Shown one piece after another: positions 47,773 through 58,788 of a DNA stretch of 64,000 nucleotides (position 1 is the first letter of the stretch; each line of letters starts with the position of its first letter). The stretch comes from Datura wrightii (lineage: Eukaryota > Streptophyta > Magnoliopsida > Solanales > Solanaceae). Below the pieces are notes generated by a model. It saw nothing but the letters and a program-made list of their open reading frames with translations. It did no database searches and was not told where the DNA came from. Position numbers and translations under genes: made by a program. Where the stretch lies: contig JASDFA010000018.1 of the NCBI GenBank assembly GCA_035772735.1, forward strand, positions 60,914,001-60,978,000. Direction: 5' to 3'.

Positions 47773-49622
47773 AGAATCCATAACTGACTAAGGGAAACAT
47801 TCTCTACTAAGGGAAACATTCTTTACAATGGAGAATCCGTGACTGACTAAGTGAAATATTTTATGCTATAGAGAATCCCTAACTGACTAAGGAAAACATT
47901 CTCTGCTATGGAGAATGCCTGACTGACTAAGGGAAACATCCTATGCTATAGAGAATCCCTGACTGACTAATGCAAACATTCTCTGCTATGGAGAATCCCT
48001 GAATAACTAAGGAAATGTTATTTTCTATGGAGAGTCCCTATTATACTAGAACATGGAGGTCACTGGTCTGACAACATTCCTATGGTCTAAGTCCCTTCAG
48101 CTTAAAAGAGACATGAGCATTCAACTATTTACATCATGCTTAATATCATACTGAATTCATTTAGAGTTGATTAGGCTACTCTCTAATAATCAACAAGCCC
48201 AAAAGTCTGAAGGATCATTCTCATGTTTTATCATTATAATTCATATCATCATAGTCCTGAATCGTCATTTAAATCATACATTCTACTTTCATTAAGTATT
48301 GATACAACCAGATCATACTCTGAACATGTCCACAATATTTAAATCTTGAATTTCACGTTAAATGTCATATATTCAAGATTCCTAAAAGTGCCATAGGTTC
48401 AACTCATACCCAAAACAATTACATTGAAATCATAGTGAAAACATGTAGATACTTCACATTGATCAAAGCCCATAAGTTCTAATCATATTCCAACACATAT
48501 AATACAACACATGTTCTAGAGTTATGGGGACCCACATGATCTACATATAATTTAAACATGGATACAATTTCATGAAAAGAGAATGTGAACAATTTATGAA
48601 ATCCCATTTGAAATTCTAGACTAACACATGGTGAAAATCCCACATTCATGCTATTCACATATCATATTAATATTTCAAAGAGGTGCAAGTAACTTCATAA
48701 GCATACACTACTATTAACCATGATGGTTCTTAGAATTTAGGGAAAACATAAGAGAATTCATGCAAAAATTGAAATCCTAGAACATGCTTTTCTAGAATCA
48801 AAGGATTTAAGTTTTTAGTATAAAAGTTTGGGGCACAAGGATGGAAGGAAATCCTTGTTGAAAACCCATATACCTGCCTTGAAGAAACCTCCCACTTGAA
48901 CTTGAACCTTGAAGCCTTTGAAGAAACCCTATTTAAATCCTTGAGTCTTGAGAGAGAGGGGGAAAAAGAGTTTGAGAGGCTATCTTGAGAAAATGAGAGA
49001 TTAGTCTAGAAGAAACCCTTAAAATGTCCTATTTAATACTCAAAAAGACGTAGATTAGAAGTTAGAAGCATAGGATTTTACAAAAACACCCTTAGAAATT
49101 CGTAGGAAAAATTTGTCTGCAGTCCCCACGAGGCACTCCACGAGACATGGGGTTGACAACGACTCGTGGTGCCAAGTCCTGGAGTGCACTAGAACTCTCA
49201 AAAGTTCCTCAAATCTTCTGATGAATGATTTCACGAGTCGTTGGTTGACTTAATGACTCATGAATCCTTTCGTTATCATTGAAATCTTTATGGTTGAACT
49301 TCCCCTTGAAAACTCTCAGGACGACTCATTATTGGATCTAACGAGTCGTCATGTCCCTCGTTTGCTGGAGTCTTGACATTTTAGGCTGTTGCTCGTGATA
49401 AGGACCCCATGACTCGTCTACTCACTCCACGGGTCATGACGTGGGTCATTAACTCGGAGATCTGAATAGGACCTGATTGACTGCTTGCCACAAATCTCAT
49501 CATGGCTTGTTGAGTTACCTAACGAGTTGTAGAACGAGTTTCTATTGGTGAAATTTCCACTTAGCTTCTGAATTCATTCTTTAAGTCTGGGGTTTGATCT
49601 TAGAAACTTTCAGGGTGTTACA
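47773..49622 (-). repeat. Y5 3' LTR, inner part with minisatellite part 2
   Basis: Resumes inside the 40-bp minisatellite (to about 48040, one unit shortened) and runs to the LTR end ...GTGTTACA at 49622. Near the U3 end (about 49130-49550) short CGAGTCGT motifs occur in both orientations, including an inverted pair at 49231-49263. A TATA-like TATTAAATAGG lies near 49040 on the minus strand. Confidence 0.85.
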
Positions 49623-49636
49623 ATATCTCCCCCTTG
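49623..49636 (-). other. Polypurine tract of Y5
   Basis: The minus strand reads CCCAAGGGGGAGATAT immediately before TGTAACACC. It sets the 3' end of the internal region. Confidence 0.75.
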
Positions 49637-49639
49637 GGA

Positions 49640-49657
49640 ACATTTGTCCTCGAATGT
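49640..49657 (-). other. Pre-polypurine-tract stem-loop of Y5
   Basis: Minus strand ACATTCG - AGGA - CAAATGT, six of seven pairs. Next to the polypurine tract. Confidence 0.55.
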
Positions 49658-50615
49658 AGGCTAAAGATGCTGCCAAATTAGGGAAAGAACTGATATCCCA
49701 CATACTACACATTTACGACCGAAACTAAAGGAGTATCTGACTCCAAGCTGATTTTACATCTCCGAACTGATATCCAAATCGTACATGTATGTTAAGGCGT
49801 AAGAGGGACTTAAAAACATGAATCAGACATGCAACTAAACAGAAAACTGAGAACGATTCTTTTCCTCTAACTGGCACTGAGCTGATACGGACTAAGTTAT
49901 CATTCTCAAATTGCTTTCTGATACTGAACTAAGATTCATCATATCTAGTCTAACTGAAAGTAAGGGGCTGATGAGCATGAATCATTCACGACACCTAAAA
50001 CTAAGCACATACGTCAGTAACCTTATCTACTGAGCTACTAAAGCAAATTCTAAAGACTAAGTTCAAGTTGAACGTACTGGAAGACATGATTTAACGCACA
50101 CGACTAGTTTATATCATAATGATGAGCCTTAAGGATTCATAGAGTAAGACTGGCATCGCTGTCTAAAGCAGTTATCTAGAGACTCTAGAAGTCTAAACAT
50201 AAGAATTGATAGAGCATAGTTTCCACTAAAATACAAGAGGGATTATCTGAACCCGAAGGGATTGGCATACCGTAACTATTGGGGCCGGATTTCCCCTAGT
50301 TAGGACACATAAAATATGACTTGGCTCATCGACTCATCATCTCCCCTTTAGTTTAAAACCATTGTCCTAAGGTTCTTGGACCTTTCTTAAGATCGGGATA
50401 AACCACTAACTCACGACTCTCCGTTCTCCTCTAAGTCTATCACTAATGGCTTCACATCCTTAACCATTTTATACCCTCCACAAAATAATTCTCATACTAA
50501 AATGTAAATGGAATCTTGTACCTTACACAGTATTTCTTAGAAGTAGCAATCATGCATGGTTCAATATTAAGTCTTATGACGTACCTAAGACTACATCTAA
50601 GGTTGGCTGCCACCT
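49658..50615 (-). other. Internal remnant of Y5, unresolved
   Basis: No RT or integrase motif seen. It probably joins a protease-proximal fragment to the 3' UTR after a large deletion. Confidence 0.4.
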
Positions 50616-51288
50616 GCTCTACCCTTGCCCTGCTTGGCCGATGGGCAATTCCTGTGCATGTGCTTGTGCTCTCCACACCTATAAAAACACTTTCTCGAGT
50701 GTTTCCTACCGCATTTCAAGTATACTATCTGACTAGATAGGGCTGCTAGAGGGGTGGCCGGGGCATGGCCTCTCTAGCCGTCCTACTTTGCTAAAGGGAA
50801 ATCTCTAAGTTTATGACCAGGCCAGCCACAATAAAAGCATACATTTGAACCCACAAAGCACCTTCCTAGGTGGTTCTTTCTGCAGCACCTGCATATTGGA
50901 TAAGTAATCTCCCTCACCCTGAGCTTGTTTCCCGAACCAGAGTTAAAGACCACCGCTTGGGTTGAGAGTGACTCCCACTACTTGACCCTTACTAGGGACT
51001 CTCTAATTCTCCAGTCCTATGCCTTTTCTTCCTCCTTTCTCCCCCCTTATGCTCTCTGTCAAAATTTGAGCCACCTAACTTAGATGGGCTCCTCTTTGTG
51101 AAGTCTTGAACCCAAATAGTTGTCGCCTCCCTGGTGGGGTTCGCTAATGTGATAGTCTGCCGGTAAGGCTGGGTGGTCATGGTTCATACTAATACTCGAA
51201 AAGCGGCCTCGAGCTTTGCATCTGTAACTTGCTCGAACATGGGATTTTGTGGGGTTGGATGAATCCCATTGGATCTTTCATGAGACAT
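50616..51288 (-). pseudogene. Y5 Gag remnant with zinc-knuckle cluster
   Basis: ATG at 51288-51286 starts MSHERSNGIHPTPQNPMFEQ. A stop follows at about 51183. After that come MTTQPYRQTITLANPT and a basic, charged region. Zinc-knuckle-like clusters are CRCCRKNHLGRC and CFYCGWPGHKLRD (about 50900-50810, last Cys lost) and CFYRCGEHKHMHRNCP (about 50690-50640). The capsid part is largely missing. Related Gags are at 6184-7407 and 56072. Confidence 0.7.
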
Positions 51289-51484
51289 GTTTCTGCACAC
51301 GCGTATAGCACGAGTTAGAGGAATGGAAAGAGTTGAACCCATAGCACGAGGTAGAGTTATGGAAGAAGGGAAATTTCCTAAAATGTTTTGTAGCCTCTTT
51401 GTCATAAGTGTGACATGCTTCACACCTATGAAAAAGTCTCTACTTAACGCGACTTTCAGACACCCTAGGACACTCTAAACCAAT
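51289..51484 (-). other. 5' leader of Y5
   Basis: Between primer site and Gag. It shares the GTGAAGCATGTCACACTTATG-type stretch with other Tekay-like leaders in the window. An ORF over it is chance. Confidence 0.5.
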
Positions 51485-51500
51485 TGCTCGTATACCAAGT
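51485..51500 (-). other. Primer binding site of Y5, initiator Met tRNA type
   Basis: Minus strand ACTTGGTATACGAGCA, a slightly decayed TTGGTATCAGAGCA, one base from the LTR. Confidence 0.7.
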
Positions 51501-51501
51501 T

Positions 51502-54227
51502 TGTCATGACCCAAACATAGGCCCGGATTGAGACACGGGACAAGGAACCCCGAGAGGCCCCAAGTTTACCCATGGTATAATCCTAGCATAACATAACAAG
51601 ACAACAACTAATGGAATCACAACTGAGTAGAAGCTAATAGATACATAAGACATAATCTGAAAAAAAATATTCTAACACAAAGCTGACTCTATCTATAGAA
51701 GTCTGAAAGCCTCTACTAAACTGATGAATTGCTGGGATAAGTCCCCAGCTAACTCTTAAATTCTGAAAACTGAAACATAAAATAAATGGAAAACATAAAT
51801 TGCATCCTCGAGAGAAGAGGACTCACCATAAGCAGCTGAGATGGGAATGGAGTGTATCTAACCACGTGGCTGAGTGTGAAAACCTGAATCTATATCATGA
51901 AACTATATAGCGCATAAAGTATGCGATCAATACTTGGAATGTACTGAGTATTCAGGAAGCGTAAGTAAACTAAATCAAGCAAGTATACAAGAAGAGTGTA
52001 ATTGAGTACATCACTGAACATATGACTAAATTGAAATACAACAACCATGTCTAAAATGCATATATATTGACATGAAGTAGTTATTTGAAAATATTTACTA
52101 AAGAATAATCAAACTAAAGTATAAGGGTCATGTGTTGTATTTATACTGAGAACTAAATCTGTAAATGATATCATACATTGTACTGACTATCTGCTGATAA
52201 TTAAGTTTGAATCCTATTAAACTAGTTTTAAGTGAAATCTGAAATCATACGGAGCTGAGCTGAACTGATATAGTAGACTAAGGGAGACATTATATACTAT
52301 TGAGAATCCCTGACTAACAAAGGGATACATTCTCTCCTATAGAGAATCCTTGACTGACTAAGCAAAACATTCTCTGCTATTGAGAATCCCTAACTGATTA
52401 AGGGAAACATTCTCTACAACGGAGAATCCCTAGCTGACTAAGTGAAATATTCTCTACTATAGAGAATCCCTGACTAACTAAGGGAAACATTCTCTGCTAT
52501 GGAGAATTCCTGACTAACTAAGTGAAATATTCTGTGCTATAGAGAATCCCTAGTTGAGTAAGAGAAACATTCTCTACTATTTAGAATCCCTGAATGACTA
52601 AGTGAAACATTCTCTGCTGTGGAGAATCCCTGACTGACTAAGAGAAACATTCTCATGGAGGTCATTAGTCTGATGTTATTCGTCTAGTCTAAGTCACTTC
52701 AGCTAAACGTAGACATGAGCATTCAACTATCTATATCATGTCGAATATCATACTGAATTCATTTAGAGTTGATTAAGGCTACTCTCTACTAATCAACAAG
52801 CCCAAAAGTCTGAAGGATCATTCTCATGCTTTATCATCACAATTTATACCATCATAGTCTGGAATCATCATTTAAATCATACATTCTACTTTCATTAAGC
52901 ATTGATAAGATCAAATCATACTCTAAACATGTCCACAACATTTAAATCTCAAATTCACATTATATAGCATATATTCTAGATACCTAAAAGCTCCATAGGT
53001 TCAACTCATACCCAAAACATTTACATCTAAATCTTAGTGAAAACATATACATATTTCACATTGATCAAAGCCCATAAGTTCTAATGTTGTTCCAACACAT
53101 ATAATAAAACATATGTTCTAGAGTTGCGGGGACCCACATGATCTATATATACTTTAAACATAGATACAATTTCATGATAAGAGCATGTGAACAATTGATG
53201 AAATCCCATTTGAAATTCTAGACTAACTCATGGTGAAAATCCCACATTCATGCTATTCACATAGCATACAGATATTTGAAGGAGCTGCATGTAACTTCAT
53301 AAGCATACACTACAATTAACCATGATGGTTCTTAGAATTTAGGGAAAACATAGGAGAATTCATGTATAAATTGAAACCCTAGAATATGCTTTTCTAAAAT
53401 CAAAGGATTTAGGTTTTTAGTATAAAAGTTTGGGCATAAGTATGGAAGGAATACTTTTTGAAAACCCACATACCTGCCTCGAAGAAACCTCCCACTTGAA
53501 CTTGAACCTTGAAGCCTCTGAAGAAACCCTAGTAAAATCCTTGAGTCTTAAGAGAGAGGAGGAAGAAGAGTTTTAGAGGGTATCTTAAGAGAATGAGATA
53601 TTAGGCTAGAAGAAACTCTTAAAACGTCCCATATAATACTCAAAATGATGTAGTTTAGAAGTTAGAAGCATAGGATTTTATGAAAACACCCTTAGAAATT
53701 CACAGGAAAAATCTATCTGCCAGTCCCTACGAGGCACTCCACGAGTCGTTGGGTTGGAAACGACTCTTTGTTCCAATTCATGTAGTGCACTAGAACTTTT
53801 CTCAAAAATTCCTCAAATCTTCCGACGACTGACTTCACGAGTCATTTGTTGACTTAACGACTCGTGACTCCTTCCATTATCACTAAAATATTTACGGTTG
53901 AACTTCCCCTCGACAACTCTCAAGACGACTTGTTACTGGACTTAACAAGCTGTCATGTTCCTCATTCCCTGGATTCTTGACATTTCAAGCTGCTGCTCGT
54001 GACAAGTACCCCACGAATCATCTCCTAACCCCACGAGTCATGACGTGGGTCGTTACCTCGGAGCTCTGAATAGGACCTCATTGACTGCTCGCCATGAATC
54101 TCACCACAACTCGTGGAGTCACCTAACGTGTTGTACCATGACTCATTCTGTGGTGAAATTTCCACTTTCCTTTTGAATTCTTTCTTTATGTCTGGGGTCT
54201 GATCTTAAAAACTTGCAGGGTGTTACA
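51502..54227 (-). repeat. Y5 5' LTR
   Basis: TGTCATGACC to ...GTGTTACA, 2726 bp. It matches the 3' LTR throughout once Athila B is removed (about 2.81 kb there). Hairpin at 51891-51909. Minisatellite at 52280-52654. U3 inverted CGAGTC motifs at 53835-53867. ORFs inside are chance frames. Confidence 0.9.
52280..52654. repeat. 40-bp minisatellite in Y5 5' LTR
   Basis: About nine full units and a partial one, against about twelve in the 3' LTR. Same ATTCTCT...AGAGAAT core palindrome. Confidence 0.85.
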
Positions 54228-54232
54228 ATTTT
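54228..54232 (+). other. Target-site duplication of Y5, right copy
   Basis: ATTTT, identical to 37080-37084. Confidence 0.85.
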
Positions 54233-54605
54233 GTAGGACAATAAGGTCGTGGTGGAGGTTTTACAGGTAATGGATATAATCAGGGTTACAAAAATGGAGA
54301 AAATCCCTCATGGGGAGGGAATCAAAGCTTCCAAAGGCCCCAAAACACTTATCAAATGCCACAAGGCCAGCAGCAGAACAGTTTTCTTGAGGAGACAATG
54401 ATGCAATGGATGGCGCAGTAGACGTAAGTGATTAATGAAATGCAAAAGTCCATCGATGAGCTAGAAAGATAAATGGGGCAATTGTCCCTATAGCAGCACA
54501 ATAGACCACAAGGGGAACTCTCGAGTAACACCGAGAAGAACCCCAAGGAAAATGTGAATGCTATTTTCTTACACAGTGGTAAGGAGATGGGTGAGGCTAT
54601 CCTAA
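54233..54605 (+). pseudogene. Athila C Gag, C-terminal part after the nested insertion
   Basis: Continues the Gag interrupted at 37084: a Gly/Asn/Gln-rich stretch (GGGFTGNGYNQGYKNGENP), then EETMMQWMAQ and, after further stops, NTEKNPKENVNAIFLHSGKE, the usual Gag-protease linker. It ends at 54605 where LTR Y6 begins. Stops are TAG-rich, for example at 54420 and 54492. Confidence 0.8.
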
Positions 54606-55862
54606 TGTAATGCCCCAGAAATACAAAGACTAGATCTGAGACTTAAATTAGAAAATCTGAAAAATTTACATAAATGCTACAGGACGACTCACCTAACGGG
54701 TCGTTATGAGACCCAATGACTCATTGGGTCAGTCTTGGGAAGAGGGAAATAGAAGTGTAAAGTAAGAAGCAGTGTACACAACGAGAGACTCTACGTGTCA
54801 TGGTCACTGACCACGACCGTTAGGTCTCTCGTGGTCAGGCCTGAGTCAGGATTTTATTAAGTGGGCGGTGTACTTGACGGATTGTGACCACAAATCGTGG
54901 TCACCTGTAACGACTTGTTAGGTACTTTGTGGTGACCTACAGGGGAACCTGGGTAGTATACCCAATGGTTATGACCACGATTGCCAATGTTCCTTATTAA
55001 ATTGCCAATGTTCGTACAATAGTGAATTGGTCCCCTAAATTTTTGCATGAAGATTGTTTGTTTGTTAATATCCTATTTAATGAATGAAGTATGTGTTGAG
55101 TTGAAATTCCTTGTAATTCTTATTATATATATATGATGAGCAAATATTCCATCGATAAGAATGATTTTAGCTTTGTTAGATGAGATTTCTTTAATTGTTG
55201 AGATTTTTCTCTATTATGGAATTCCTGTGTTGTTGGAATGAGTTGAGTTCTCTATTAGCTGCTTAATCGTTCAGTTCAGTTACAACATAGAATCTCTCTA
55301 AAATAAAAAGCTTAGTTCAGTTCAATTTTTATCAATTTCGCTCAGTTTAGTCCAGTTTACTTATTGGTCATTGCATGTTATTACAGTTCAGACTTTGTAT
55401 TTCAGTTATGCTATCTCCCACTTACTTAGTACATTCAAAGTACTGACGCATACTTTTATGTTGTATTATTTCATGATACAGCTATAGGTTCCCATACTTA
55501 GCAGTGTTAGTCACCACAATTCAGATCCTCCCCAGCCGTAGTTGAAGTGTGAGTCCTCATCATTCGAGGGCCTTATTTCATTTTCTTATAGTTTATTACA
55601 ATTTTTATTTAGACTTAGAGTTAGCTGGGGCCTTGTCCCAGTAACTCATCAGTTAGAGGGCTTTCAGACTATAGATGTTTAGATTTCATGTTTTAAGTTT
55701 TATCTTAAATTTCATCAAAATATTTTTATGTTAGTACTTTGAAATTTTTGTTGTTCATGTTTTACTTAGAATACCAGTGTATGATAGACTAGGAGTTGAC
55801 TTGAGGTCACTTTTGACTTCATATACCGTGTTACGTCTAAGGTGTAGGCTCGGGGCGTGACA
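54606..55862 (+). repeat. Tekay-like LTR Y6
   Basis: TGTAATGCCCC to ...GGGGCGTGACA, 1257 bp, shorter than the other Tekay-like LTRs. Hairpin at 55462-55480 (one wobble). U3 has ACGACTCACC...ACGGGTCGT motifs near 54680. Confidence 0.8.
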
Positions 55863-55866
55863 AACT

Positions 55867-55880
55867 TGGTATCAGAGCCA
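55867..55880 (+). other. Primer binding site of Y6, initiator Met tRNA type
   Basis: TGGTATCAGAGCCA, the best-preserved Met-type primer site in the window. Confidence 0.85.
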
Positions 55881-56071
55881 GGTTTAGAGTATCCTCGAAA
55901 GCTACATCGAGTAGAGTTCTTTTCATGGGTGTGAAGTGCGCCACACTTATGACGAGGAGGCTACGAGATGTTATTAGGAAAACTCTCTTTTGGTCATACT
56001 CTTTGTCGTGCATTAAAGTTCAATTCTAGAAACACCCTTCTAACTCGTGCTCTGTTTCATTTCAGTGAACC

Positions 56072-56504
56072 ATGCCTCCCATATATAGAAATTAAAGAAG
56101 GGTCGGTAACGCCAACAGACCTGCCCTACCAGCCCCGGTAGCTCCTCAAGATGATTCGATATATACGGCCGAATTTAGGGCGACCATTCAACTGCTAGCC
56201 AAAACAGTCACCAACTAGGTGAATCAGCAGGTGGTTCCTGTAGACACGAATAGAACTATAGCAGTGACGAAGGTGGGGAACTTCACCCGTATGAACCCTC
56301 CATCTTTTCAGGGATCTAAAGTAGGGGAGGATCCCTTGGAGTTCGTGGATGAGGTCAGGAAGATCACCCGCATTATGAGTGTTCGACCTTCTGAAAGTGC
56401 TGACCTGGCTGCCTACAAGTTAAAAGGGGTAGCTCAGGTCTGGCATGACCAGTGGAAAGAGGGGGGACCAGTGGACCTACGTGACCCTGTGTCCATCCAC
56501 TAGC
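56072..56504 (+). pseudogene. Y6 Gag, N-terminal part
   Basis: ATG at 56072 (MPPIYRN), a TAA after seven codons and a TAG at 56216, otherwise one frame. It includes FRATIQLLAKTVTN, GNFTRMNPPSFQGSKVGEDP, LEFVDEVRKIT and YKLKGVAQVWHDQWKEGGP. These are typical of Tekay-like capsid. It ends at TAG 56501-56503, where the sequence turns into an inverted piece of the same Gag region. Confidence 0.85.
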
Positions 56505-56547
56505 GGAACCAAATATGTTCAACCCCATTCAACTAGTAGGAGGAAAA
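56498..56547 (-). pseudogene. Short inverted Gag fragment
   Basis: The reverse complement reads like the YQLNGVEHIWFR segment, equivalent to YKLKGVAQVWHD at about 56420-56460 on the plus strand. A similar inverse stretch is 6985-7030. It forms a foldback with the preceding Y6 Gag. Confidence 0.5.
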
Positions 56548-56559
56548 CTCCCTTCTCTT

Positions 56560-57438
56560 CTACCAATTCTTGTAAGTATGTTAATGTAGTTATAGTTCCT
56601 TGTAATTTTACGAACATGAATGGTTAGAACCCTTCCTTTAGGGTTGAATCCATGAGTATGATTGTGTTTTTTTTTTGAATTTGTGTTGGAATTAAGTTAT
56701 TGATTGTTGTTTTGTCTTGCATTCTGGATTATAGTTGTTTTTATGATTGATCACCATGAAAACATACTTGTTAACTTAGGCATATGTTTGAGAAAGCATT
56801 TACCTAGGTCAGAACATGAGAATGTAAGGAGCATGATTGTATCTCACGGTATAATTTGTGTTAGGATAGAAACATACCTAACACCTTGCTTGGTTGATAA
56901 AACGGGATGAGCTAGGCACCAACTTAGAATTATCACATCACCACTCGAAGAAGTAGTTGTGAATCTAAGTTGAGTCGAATGATTAGGTGTACGACAGTCC
57001 CTAATCATTTCCACGTAAACCACATCCATGTAATTAATTGCCCACGAACTAGAATTAGCATCCTCGCTCACAATGTTGCAGTGAGGCTAGTTTGTCGTGT
57101 TTAGAGGCTCGAAAGACCATGAACATGCAATTCTAATTATGTGAGACGACAATTTATAGTTTCATACTTAACCCATTACAAATCGTAATAGCGCAAGATT
57201 ATTTGGTTTTAACTCTATGTTGCTCCTTGAGTGAATTCAGAATATGTCGTTGACCACAATTAGACTTAACTAAAACTTCTCAAAAACTTCTATAATCAAC
57301 ACTTGAGAAAGTTTATATCACACTTGAACTAGATAATTAGCGGAATGGGTTCAGTCCCTGTGGGTTCGACATTTCGGTTCTTAAAAAGAGCCACTATATT
57401 ACTTGTACGACCTGTACACTTACGGGAAACCGTCATCA
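56560..57438 (+). repeat. Athila D 5' LTR, 5'-truncated
   Basis: Ends ...ACCGTCATCA before the primer site and contains the CCTGTGGGTTCGACA stretch common to these LTR ends. The left boundary near 56560 is uncertain because it abuts the Gag foldback. Confidence 0.6.
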
Positions 57439-57444
57439 AGTTTT

Positions 57445-57462
57445 TGGCATCGTTGCCGGGGA
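57445..57462 (+). other. Primer binding site of Athila D, tRNA-Asp type
   Basis: TGGCATCGTTGCCGGGGA, one difference from the canonical form. An acceptor-like TATTTGCAG/GT lies at about 57553, just before Gag. Confidence 0.75.
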
Positions 57463-57554
57463 CTCGGCGAAGTTTCCATAATTTATCTATTTTGTGTGAT
57501 TTTTAAATTTCCTTAAGTATTGAAAAACTTGGTCTTAGTCTGATTATTTGCAGG

Positions 57555-58788
57555 TGACAGGTTGTCCTGCCGAGCTGGCTAAAAATAGAGAGCTTGTGGA
57601 ATCGTTGCTTGAACCTGAACGTCAAATCCATTGGCAAAGGAGAGTAGCTCTAGAGATAAAGCTGAACAGACTTCAAGAAAAGGTACAACAACAACCACCC
57701 GCGGGACAAGCACAATTTTCATCAGAAGCAACGGCAGCTAGACCAGTTCGCGAAGTGGCAATCCCACAAGCGACTAATGTGAACTTTAGTATCCGGAAAC
57801 CGTAGCCTGGAGGGAACTTTGAGCTTAAACAGAACATGGTGCAGCTGTTACATTCCAGTGTTCAATTCACTGGGATGGCACATGAGGACCCTCAGCAGCA
57901 CTTACAGAACTTTCTAGAGATTAGTGACACGTTTGTCCCCACCGGCGTGTCCACAGATTATGTCCGACTCACGCTCTTCCCATTTTCATTGTTGGGAGAG
58001 GCAAAAAAGTGGTTGAAGGCTGAGCCACTGAACTCCATAACTTTGTGGAATTACTTTGCTAAGAAGTTCCTTATCAGATTCTTTCCTTGAAGAAAAACTG
58101 CAAAGTTGAGAAGTGAAATACTGAGTTTCAAGCAGAGGCTTGATGAGAATTTATATTTGGCTTGGGAAAGATTCAAGTCATTGTTGAGAGACTGTCCCCA
58201 TCACTAGCAATCAAATGAAGTGCTGGCCATACCTTTGTAGAAAGTCTAGACCCACACACAAAAATATTACTAGACTCCGCTTCGGGTGGGAAAGCCTTGG
58301 AGAAGACGTTTGATGAGTTGTACACTTTGTTGAATAGAATTGCTCAAGGAAATCCAGAGTGGCACAGCGAGGCATTGAGAGGGGCAGGAAAGAGATCGGG
58401 GTTGATAGAGGTAGATGGAATGAATGCCTTGGCAGCGCAGTTAGCTTCGTTCCAGCATCAGATGATGACTCCGTTCAATAAACTGAGTATGAACCAACAC
58501 CAGGGCCAGGTTAATGCAATTCAGCAAGCTCCATGTTGGTGCGAAATATGTGGTAATAATGGGCACAATGCAGAATCGTGTGGAGCCAATCCGGAATCAA
58601 TTAATTTTGTTGGTAATGTGCAGCGCAACAATCAGAATTTTGGAACCAGTTACAACAAAAATTGGCAGGGCCACCCGAATTTTTCTTGGGGTGGAAACCA
58701 AAAGCAAAGTTACCACCACCCTCAACATCAGTAGTATCAGCAGAATAGGTAGAATGATGGTGAAGTTAGCGGCAGCATTGAGGAAACA
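57555..58788 (+). pseudogene. Athila D Gag
   Basis: Starts around RELVESLLEPERQIHWQRR. Capsid blocks are LTLFPFSLLGEAKKWLKAE, FAKKFLIRFFP and NLYLAWERFKSLLRDCP. A frame change near 58230 leads into EELYTLLNRIAQ-type sequence and the intact zinc knuckle CEICGNNGHNAESC (about 58540-58580). Stops are at 57803, 58088, 58204, 58732 and 58750, several of them TAG in place of CAG. Confidence 0.85.

Larger units (their letters stand above)
37085..54227 (-). mobile_element. Chromovirus Y5 with Athila B nested in its 3' LTR
   Basis: Minus-strand Tekay-like element. The 3' LTR is 37085-38042 plus 47773-49622 (split by Athila B), followed by polypurine tract, a 1.9-kb internal remnant with gag only, Met-type primer site and 5' LTR 51502-54227. 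Flanked by perfect 5-bp ATTTT duplications. RT and integrase are absent, so it is an internally deleted copy. It sits inside the gag of Athila C. Confidence 0.9.
54606..56497 (+). mobile_element. Chromovirus Y6: 5' LTR, primer site, gag N-terminus
   Basis: Plus-strand Tekay-like element starting inside Athila C and truncated within gag at about 56497. No target duplication can be checked. Confidence 0.75.
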
